The position numbers and the translations under genes are program-made. From Candidatus Sphingobacterium stercoripullorum (GTDB lineage Bacteria; Bacteroidota; Bacteroidia; Sphingobacteriales; Sphingobacteriaceae), in the NCBI GenBank assembly GCA_019114715.1, contig DXEZ01000145.1, positions 1 to 15,557 of the forward strand: 15,557 bases of DNA, given 5' to 3'. This document shows, piece after piece, positions 7,605 to 13,661 of this stretch (positions are counted from its first letter, which is position 1; each line of letters begins with the position of its first letter). The notes beneath the pieces were generated by a model that did no database searches, was not told the origin of the DNA, and saw only the letters and a program-made list of their open reading frames with translations.

Positions 7605-7899
7605 GATGGAGTAAGTTACGTTTGTTTTATTTTGTTTTATAGTTGTTAGTACTTTATTCACATCTTATTCACATTAATTTGTTGTTCTAGTGACTTATTT
7701 CAAGGTTTCTATTTTCAAAAATATTTTTTTCACCTTACTTTGTGGAATGATTTGTTGTTAGTTTTATGTGGATATCCTAGGTGATCCTTGGGATTAGATT
7801 GTGCATAATTTCTTGTTTTGTGTAAATTGTGTATAAAAATGATTTTTTAAAAACTTATTCACGTTATATTTACATTTTATTCACATTGATTGTGGATTA
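7597..7899. promoter_or_regulatory. DnaA-box cluster of the right module
   Basis: Five perfect TTATNCACA boxes: TTATTCACA plus at 7654-7662 and 7665-7673 (11 bases apart, about one helical turn), TTATGCACA minus at 7800-7808, TTATACACA minus at 7828-7836, TTATTCACA plus at 7877-7885. One-mismatch boxes: CTATTCACA minus 7597-7605, ATATCCACA minus 7767-7775, TTATTCACG plus 7855-7863, TAATCCACA minus 7891-7899. The density is far above chance. The last boxes reach to 20 bases from the nadB start, so DnaA binding could also affect nadB transcription (inference). Confidence 0.75.
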
Positions 7900-7919
7900 C
7901 TCCTTTGAAGTTTTTTATC

Positions 7920-9512
7920 ATGTATGAACGACATATAGATTTTTTAGTTATTGGTTCTGGGATCGCAGGACTAAGTTTTGCGCTTAAAGCGGCTGATTAT
8001 GGACAAGTTTTAATTTTAACTAAGGCCAATGAGGATGAATCCAACACCAAATATGCTCAAGGTGGAGTCGCTGCAGTTGTTGATCCGAACGATAGTTTCG
8101 ATGAACACATTGAAGACACTTTGATTGCCGGTGATGGTTTGTGTGATAAAGAGGTTGTTGGTAAAGTTATTAAAGAAGGGCCAACTCGAATAAAAGAACT
8201 TATTAGTTACGGTACAAATTTCGATAAAACTCCTTTAGGGAGCTATGACTTAGCTAAAGAAGGCGGACACTCGCACCACCGTATATTACACTATAAGGAT
8301 ATGACGGGATTGGAGATCGAAAGAAGTCTGCTTGAAAAAATAAATTCCCATCCTAATATTACATTATTAAGCCACTATTTCGCTATCGATCTCATCACGC
8401 AACATCATTTAGGAAGGTTTGTTGATCGGCATTCTAACGATGTTACTTGTTATGGTGTTTATGCTTTAAATACATCAACAGGTAATGTGGAAAAAGTGTT
8501 GAGTAAGATCACCCTACTAGCCACAGGTGGTGCAGGACATATTTACGATTCAACTACTAACCCTGTAATTGCTACAGGTGACGGTATTGCTATGGTTTAT
8601 AGAGCTAAAGGTAAGGTTAGGAATATGGAGTTTATGCAATTTCACCCTACCTCTTTATACAATCCCAGAGAAAGTCCTGCCTTTTTGGTTTCTGAAGCTG
8701 TCAGAGGTTTTGGAGGTATTTTGCGTAGAACCAATGGTGAAGATTTTATGCATCAATACGATCCCAGAGGTTCACTTGCTCCTAGGGATATAGTAGCAAG
8801 AGCGATTGATTCTGAAATTAAAAAGTCGGGTGTTGGGTATGTTTATTTAGATATTACCCATAAATCTAAAGAGGCGATAATTGCTCATTTCCCTTCTATT
8901 TACGATAAGTGTCTTTCTATTGGTATTGACATGTCTAAGGATTTCATTCCTGTCACGCCAGCTGCACATTATTTATGCGGTGGTATCTATGTTAATTTAA
9001 ATGGGGAATCGAGTATCAGTAATCTCTATGCGTGTGGTGAATGCTCTTCGACCGGTTTACATGGTGCTAATAGATTAGCATCTAATTCTTTATTAGAAGC
9101 ACTGGTTTATTCCCATAATATATTTTTAGATGCAAAATTAAAAATTGCTACTATTGAACATCCTACTGGTATTCCAGAGTGGGATGATACCAATACGGTT
9201 CTTTTAAATGAGGAGGTTTTAGTTAGTCACAATCTGAAAGAAGTTCAAAAGGTAATGAGTGATTATGTTGGTATTGTAAGATCCAACTTCAGATTGGATC
9301 GTGCTTTTAGAAGGTTGGGGTTTCTTTATCATGAAACCGAATCTTTTTATAAAGAGACAAAACTTTCTGTTCCTTTATGTGAACTTAGAAATGTTATTCA
9401 AGTTGCTTATCTTATGGTAAAATCTGCAATTGATAGAAAAGAAAGCCGTGGTTTACATTACAATACCGATTACCCGGAGAAAGAACAAGTTGGTAGAGAC
9501 ATTATTTTATAG
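7920..9512 (+). CDS. nadB: L-aspartate oxidase
   Basis: FAD enzyme that oxidises L-aspartate to iminoaspartate, the first step of de novo NAD synthesis, and passes it to quinolinate synthase NadA. It belongs to the succinate dehydrogenase/fumarate reductase flavoprotein family. I chose the ATG at 7920 (530 residues, MYERHIDFLVIGSG); an upstream in-frame TTG at 7890 overlaps a DnaA-box-like site and adds a non-conserved leader. Visible: FAD-binding GSGIAG (12-17), KYAQGGVAAV (44-53), EGGHSHHRILH (114-124), MQFHPTSLY (239-247, His242), APRD with Arg289, PAAHYLCGG with His350, and HGANRLASNSLLEA (381-394, Arg385). These match the catalytic positions of the E. coli enzyme. A helical C-terminal domain is present. 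The next gene begins 3 bases after the stop, so they are probably co-transcribed. The codons lean towards T- and G-ending forms. Confidence 0.97.
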   Translation: MYERHIDFLVIGSGIAGLSFALKAADYGQVLILTKANEDESNTKYAQGGVAAVVDPNDSFDEHIEDTLIAGDGLCDKEVVGKVIKEGPTRIKELISYGTNFDKTPLGSYDLAKEGGHSHHRILHYKDMTGLEIERSLLEKINSHPNITLLSHYFAIDLITQHHLGRFVDRHSNDVTCYGVYALNTSTGNVEKVLSKITLLATGGAGHIYDSTTNPVIATGDGIAMVYRAKGKVRNMEFMQFHPTSLYNPRESPAFLVSEAVRGFGGILRRTNGEDFMHQYDPRGSLAPRDIVARAIDSEIKKSGVGYVYLDITHKSKEAIIAHFPSIYDKCLSIGIDMSKDFIPVTPAAHYLCGGIYVNLNGESSISNLYACGECSSTGLHGANRLASNSLLEALVYSHNIFLDAKLKIATIEHPTGIPEWDDTNTVLLNEEVLVSHNLKEVQKVMSDYVGIVRSNFRLDRAFRRLGFLYHETESFYKETKLSVPLCELRNVIQVAYLMVKSAIDRKESRGLHYNTDYPEKEQVGRDIIL

Positions 9513-9515
9513 CTT

Positions 9516-10025
9516 ATGAAAGCAACTATATTGCCCGTTAAGGGAATTGACCCTAAGATTGATAGTTCGTGCTATTTAGCGCCTAATTGTACCGTTGTTG
9601 GCGATGTGGTATTGGGTAATAATTGTTCAGTTTGGTTTCAAGCTGTTATACGTGGAGATGTTAACTTCATTCGTATTGGATCTTATACGAATATCCAAGA
9701 TGGGGTGGTCATTCACTGTACTTATGAGAGGAACGGAACTGAGATTGGTAGCTTTGTGAATATTGGGCATAATGCCATTGTTCATGGATGTACCATTGAA
9801 GATTATGTTTTAATTGGCATGGGTGCTATTATAATGGATCGAGCCGTTGTTGAATCCCACGTTATAATAGCTGCCGGTTCCGTTGTACTTGAAAATACCA
9901 TTTGTGAATCCGGTTATTTATATGCTGGTGTACCGGCCAAAAAAATTAAACCTTTAACTCCAGATCAATTGGATTTATTAAAAAAACTACCTCATAATTA
10001 TGTGAAATACAGCTCCTGGTTTTAA
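9516..10025 (+). CDS. Gamma-class carbonic anhydrase-like protein (left-handed beta-helix)
   Basis: A 169-residue hexapeptide-repeat protein of the gamma-carbonic anhydrase/PaaY/YrdA group; these form trimers with metal sites between subunits. The three expected metal ligands are present with the family spacing: His67 (VIHCT), His85 and His90 (IGHNAIVHGC). Arg46 and Asp48 (IRGDVN) and Gln61-Asp62 also match the Cam-type active site. Imperfect hexapeptide turns run from about residue 15 to 130, followed by GVPAKKIKPL and a C-terminal helix. It starts 3 bases after the nadB stop and so is probably translated from the same message, although a NAD-related role is not implied. Carbonic anhydrase activity is uncertain, since many homologues lack it or have other substrates. 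It converges with the next gene with a single base between the stops. Confidence 0.9.
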   Translation: MKATILPVKGIDPKIDSSCYLAPNCTVVGDVVLGNNCSVWFQAVIRGDVNFIRIGSYTNIQDGVVIHCTYERNGTEIGSFVNIGHNAIVHGCTIEDYVLIGMGAIIMDRAVVESHVIIAAGSVVLENTICESGYLYAGVPAKKIKPLTPDQLDLLKKLPHNYVKYSSWF

Positions 10026-10026
10026 A

Positions 10027-11691
10027 CTATTTAACTTCTATTACTTCATTTTGCTCCCAATTTGGCCTGATGGTGAATGTTCTATTTAAATACCATATCT
10101 TTTCAGCTTGTTTTTTGGTATAAACATCACCTGGGTCCCACCTTCCATTTTTATTGGAATCGTAGATTATCCGTATAGAATATTTTCCTCCAGGAAAATT
10201 CTTTAAGGTTTCTTTATGACTTGGATCCATTATGCTGGATTGGAAAATCTTTTCCTTTTGCTCATCAATTATTTCCATTATATATTGTTCCTTTTCATCT
10301 AGCCCTTTGAATTCAAAATTTATATCACCATAATTTTCTGTTTCGTCTAAAGTGAAATTGATCGTTTTCTCTTTATTTGTATCCTCGAACTTTGTTTTCA
10401 AGCCCCCTTCTTTGATAGTTAGTATATAATCTTTTTTAGGTTTCCAATTGGTTTTAATTGACAATACTGTTTTTTGATTGCTTACTATTTTTTCAATTTG
10501 GAGATTAGTTTTAGAAATAGAATCTTCTAATAATTCTATACTACCTCTATTGAATGTATCTAGGGGCAAGGAGGTGGTTATTTTTATATGATTAATTTTA
10601 TCCACTTTATTGGTTGTATTGAAATTAAGCTCCAGCTCTTTTTCTATTTTAGCATTTCTACTTTTTTTAAGGATTGTGGTGTCTAAAATACTGTTGTTAT
10701 CACTAATTTCGAATCTTAATGAATCAAACTCTAAATCTCTTAAATATACAGTTGCGGTGTCATTTGTTGGGTTGAACCAGGTTATATTTTCGGCATCTTC
10801 TAGGATTTTTACTTGAGGATTATCTAAAATTTTGTTGAAAATTATTTTCACTAGTCCATCTTTCTCTAAAGTTCTTGAGACTACTCTAAAGTCTTTTGGA
10901 AACCCTTTTGTGTATTCGAGTAACAGTCCCGAGGTATCTTTACTTAATGTTATGCTATCTTTTAAAAAACCTATAGATTCACTTGGACTATCGTATATTC
11001 TATTATTATTTTCTTCTTTTAAGGCGTAAATTCTATAGGTGTCTTCTTTTAGATGCGAGATTTTAAAGTTACCACTTGAATCAACTGTTGCAAAGATATT
11101 TGCTTTTCTTTTACCAAATATTGAATCTTGAGAGGTAGGGATTAGGATGACCCTTACTTCTTTATCATTTTGGTAATTGAATTCTTTTAAAAAACCATCT
11201 TGCACTCTTCCGCTAATTGATAGGGAGTCTAAAATATCTCCTGTTGAAAAAACATATACAAAATTTTCTAATGGATTTCCCTCGTTGTAATCTACTATTC
11301 CTTTACCAAAGTTTAATTGATAGGTTGTATTCTCTTCTAGACTATCTGGTAAAGTAATGTGTAGTCTTTTCTTTTTCACTTTATAATTTGGAGGTAAATC
11401 TGTATCGGGTGAAATACTAAATTCTCTAAACTGATTATTTAGTTTTATGAACTCATCAAATTCAAGAATGATTTCTTTTTCTTTAAAATTAGTTTGAAAA
11501 TTTTCTGGCTCTATATTTAAAACTTTTGGAGGAATTGTATCTTTTGGTCCGCCTGTTGGTCTTTGCATATTAGCACAACCTAAATTACTTGTTGTATAGG
11601 ATATAATTATGAGAAGAAACACCAGTTTTACAAATAAGGTGTTTTTTAGCTTATTTAAGGCGTTTTTGTGTTTTTTGGATAAATATATCAT
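10027..11691 (-). CDS. Ig-like (Big_5) domain lipoprotein
   Basis: A 554-residue exported protein of a type common in Bacteroidota, function unknown. Visible: a lysine-rich N-region, a hydrophobic segment at about residues 20-33, and a lipobox-like SNLGC with Cys39 as probable lipidation site (the -3 position is Asn, so the lipobox is relaxed). The mature start MQRPTGGPKDTIPPKV is typical of this family. An Ig-like Big_5/SbsA domain covers about 52-150 (PPKVLNIEP...FVYVFSTGD). A second beta domain at about 157-245 (SGRVQD, DSSGNFKISHLKEDTYRIYALKEENNN) resembles carboxypeptidase-regulatory-like folds. The C-terminus repeats a similar theme (FPGGKYSIRIIYDSNKNGRWDPGD). Probably anchored in an outer or periplasmic membrane face. 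It lies 77 bases after mnmG on the same strand. No terminator is seen at the convergent junction with the carbonic anhydrase-like gene. Confidence 0.82.
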   Translation of the reverse strand: MIYLSKKHKNALNKLKNTLFVKLVFLLIIISYTTSNLGCANMQRPTGGPKDTIPPKVLNIEPENFQTNFKEKEIILEFDEFIKLNNQFREFSISPDTDLPPNYKVKKKRLHITLPDSLEENTTYQLNFGKGIVDYNEGNPLENFVYVFSTGDILDSLSISGRVQDGFLKEFNYQNDKEVRVILIPTSQDSIFGKRKANIFATVDSSGNFKISHLKEDTYRIYALKEENNNRIYDSPSESIGFLKDSITLSKDTSGLLLEYTKGFPKDFRVVSRTLEKDGLVKIIFNKILDNPQVKILEDAENITWFNPTNDTATVYLRDLEFDSLRFEISDNNSILDTTILKKSRNAKIEKELELNFNTTNKVDKINHIKITTSLPLDTFNRGSIELLEDSISKTNLQIEKIVSNQKTVLSIKTNWKPKKDYILTIKEGGLKTKFEDTNKEKTINFTLDETENYGDINFEFKGLDEKEQYIMEIIDEQKEKIFQSSIMDPSHKETLKNFPGGKYSIRIIYDSNKNGRWDPGDVYTKKQAEKIWYLNRTFTIRPNWEQNEVIEVK

Positions 11692-11768
11692 AAAAATAAT
11701 TTAAGTAGCTTGTAGAGCTTTATTTAAAGTGTTGTGGAGATAAAGTTAACTTGTTGATTATCAATATT

Positions 11769-13628
11769 TTACTTTAAATGTACCATTAAAACTGTAATAT
11801 CTGATGGAGTAACTCCTGAAATTCTCGATGCCTGACCTAAAGTTCTAGGTTTTACTTTTTTGAGCTTTTCAACTGCTTCTGCCGAAAGAGAAGGAAGTGT
11901 GCTATAGTCAAAATCAGGGTTTATTTTTTTATCTTCCATACTTTTGATTTTCTTTACTATCTCTTCTTCTTTTTGAAAATAGCTTTCATATTTTATTTTT
12001 ATTTCAGCTTGCTCTTTACTATCAGCTCGATATCCATTCAATTCTTTTTCTAAATCGGGTATAGCCTCTTCTAAACTTTGTATGCCCAATTGAGGTCTAC
12101 TAACTAAATTAATATATTTAGTTTTTTGATTTATAGGTGAAGAGTTTACTTGTTCCAATAAAGGGTTCACTTCTTTTGGATCTACACTTTTCTTTTGTAA
12201 TACTTTTACTATTTCTTCACTCTGATTTTCCTTTTCAACTACTTTTTGATATCTTTCTTTATCTATCAAGCCTAAATTATAAGCAAGTGGAGATAACCTG
12301 ATATCTGCATTGTCTTGTCTTAATAATAGTCTGTGTTCTGCTCGAGAGGTAAACATTCTATAGGGTTCATCTGTTCCTTTTGTGACTAGATCGTCAATTA
12401 AAACACCAATATAGGATTCAGATCTTTTTAAGATAAACTCTTTATCGTCGTTGATCTTTTGATGCGCATTTATTCCTGCAATCATTCCTTGTGCTGCTGC
12501 TTCTTCGTAACCTGTTGTTCCATTTATTTGTCCTGCGAAAAACAAATTCTTTATTTTAAATGTTTCCAGTGTTAAGTCGAGTTGCACTGGTGGAAAAAAA
12601 TCATATTCTATTGCATAACCGGGTCTGTATATTTTTGCATTTCTAAATCCAGGGATTTCTCTTAAAGCTTTTAATTGTACATCTTCGGGTAGGGATGTAG
12701 AAAAACCATTGACATAGATTTCATTGGTTCTTTCTCCTTCAGGCTCTACAAATATTTGATGTCTATCTCTTTCTGCAAATCGATTTATTTTATCTTCAAT
12801 GGATGGGCAATATCTTGGACCTAGACCTCGAATTCTACCGGTGAACATAGGTGATTGTTCAAAACCTGTTCTTAATATATCATGTACTTTAGTATTTGTA
12901 TAGGTTATCCAGCAACATCTTTTATTTAATGTCTTTTCTATATTTGTATAAGAAAAGTGTTCTTCTTTCTCATCCCCCCATTGTTCTTCCATCTCTTGGT
13001 AATCGACAGTTCTTCCATCTACTCTTGGAGGAGTTCCTGTTTTCATTCTACCCGATTCGAATCCTAGGGATACTAACTGTTCAGTAATACCTTTAGCTGA
13101 TCTTTCTCCAGCTCTTCCCCCTCCCATTTTCTTTTCCCCTATATGAATAATTCCATTTAGGAAAGTTCCATTGGTTAGGATTACGGATTCACTGTATATT
13201 TTTAAACCCAAAGATGTTATTACTCCTTTTACAGTGTTATTCTCAACAATGATTTCTTTAACCATGTCTTGCCACATGTCTAAGTTTTGAAGTGCTTCGA
13301 GTTGTAATCTCCATTCTTCCGCGAATCTCATTCTATCGTTTTGGGAGCGTGGCGACCACATAGCTGGTCCTTTAGATTTGTTTAGCATCCGAAATTGTAT
13401 AGTTGATTTATCAGCTATGATTCCGGTATAGCCACCTAAAGCGTCAATTTCTCTAACAATTTGTCCTTTAGCTACTCCGCCTATTGCAGGGTTGCAGCTC
13501 ATTTGTGCTATAACTCCCATATTCATAGTTATTAGTAAAACCTTTGATCCAAGGTTTGAAGCAGCAGCCGCTGCTTCACATCCTGCGTGGCCACCACCAA
13601 CTACAATTATATCGTATTTTTCAAACAT
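11769..13628 (-). CDS. mnmG: tRNA uridine-5-carboxymethylaminomethyl modification enzyme MnmG (GidA)
   Basis: With MnmE, this FAD protein installs the carboxymethylaminomethyl group (and related forms) on wobble uridine 34 of certain tRNAs, using methylene-tetrahydrofolate, NADH and glycine or ammonium. The 619-residue length is normal. Visible: the FAD Rossmann motif GGGHAGCEAA (11-20), MSCNPAIGGVAKG (43-55, conserved Cys45), KTGTPPRVDGRTVDY in the insertion domain, FFAGQINGTTGYEEAAAQG near the second FAD site, FTSRAEHRLLLRQDNADIRL, and the helical C-terminal domain ending RISGVTPSDITVLMVHLK, which binds MnmE. The start codon lies 33 bases after the end of the ABC-F gene; both parS sites sit at this junction, one in the gap and one mostly in the ABC-F tail. 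mnmG (gidA) is a classical neighbour of oriC in many bacteria, which fits the candidate origin about 4-6 kb away. Confidence 0.97.
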   Translation of the reverse strand: MFEKYDIIVVGGGHAGCEAAAAASNLGSKVLLITMNMGVIAQMSCNPAIGGVAKGQIVREIDALGGYTGIIADKSTIQFRMLNKSKGPAMWSPRSQNDRMRFAEEWRLQLEALQNLDMWQDMVKEIIVENNTVKGVITSLGLKIYSESVILTNGTFLNGIIHIGEKKMGGGRAGERSAKGITEQLVSLGFESGRMKTGTPPRVDGRTVDYQEMEEQWGDEKEEHFSYTNIEKTLNKRCCWITYTNTKVHDILRTGFEQSPMFTGRIRGLGPRYCPSIEDKINRFAERDRHQIFVEPEGERTNEIYVNGFSTSLPEDVQLKALREIPGFRNAKIYRPGYAIEYDFFPPVQLDLTLETFKIKNLFFAGQINGTTGYEEAAAQGMIAGINAHQKINDDKEFILKRSESYIGVLIDDLVTKGTDEPYRMFTSRAEHRLLLRQDNADIRLSPLAYNLGLIDKERYQKVVEKENQSEEIVKVLQKKSVDPKEVNPLLEQVNSSPINQKTKYINLVSRPQLGIQSLEEAIPDLEKELNGYRADSKEQAEIKIKYESYFQKEEEIVKKIKSMEDKKINPDFDYSTLPSLSAEAVEKLKKVKPRTLGQASRISGVTPSDITVLMVHLK

Positions 13629-13643
13629 GCCATTATTTATTTT

Positions 13644-13659
13644 TGTTTCACGTGGAACA
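13644..13659 (+). promoter_or_regulatory. parS site 1 (ParB binding)
   Basis: TGTTTCACGTGGAACA is, on the opposite strand, TGTTCCACGTGAAACA, an exact match to the widely conserved parS consensus TGTTNCACGTGAAACA. It lies in the 33-base gap between mnmG and the ABC-F gene. Such sites load ParB near chromosome origins. Confidence 0.9.
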
Positions 13660-13661
13660 TT

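Larger units (their letters stand above)
7485..7900. repeat. Origin-module repeat, right copy (nadB side)
   Basis: Direct repeat partner of 6262-6655, with the shared blocks in the same order, including the 59-base identical tract at 7546-7604 and the 23-base identical tract at 7763-7785. This copy holds far more intact DnaA boxes and directly adjoins the nadB start, so it is the better candidate for the active origin. The copy ends at TGTGGATTAC, where similarity to the left copy fades. Confidence 0.93.
6165..7919. other. Candidate chromosomal replication origin (oriC) with duplicated module
   Basis: A gene-free, AT-rich stretch of about 1.75 kb between divergently transcribed nadA and nadB. 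It contains two direct copies of a module of about 400 bases, each with an AT-rich block (possible duplex-unwinding element) followed by matches to the DnaA box TTATNCACA: seven perfect copies in all and many one-mismatch forms. Supporting context: mnmG/gidA and two perfect parS sites 4-6 kb to the right, genes leaving on both sides, and an apparent change in strand composition of the flanking genes. dnaA itself is not in the window. The function is inferred from boxes, layout and skew read by eye. Confidence 0.72.

Noticed and set aside
6262..7900. Repeat pair as long terminal repeats or ends of a mobile element
   Set aside because: The copies are direct, diverged and carry DnaA boxes, and there is no transposase or integrase gene or target duplication visible between or beside them.
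6262..7900. CRISPR array or iteron array
   Set aside because: There are only two long copies with no regular short repeat-spacer periodicity; the short recurring 9-mers match DnaA boxes in both orientations at irregular spacing.
7890..7919. Upstream TTG start extending nadB by ten residues
   Set aside because: The extra residues are not family-like and overlap the DnaA-box-like site at 7891-7899; the ATG at 7920 gives the normal NadB N-terminus.
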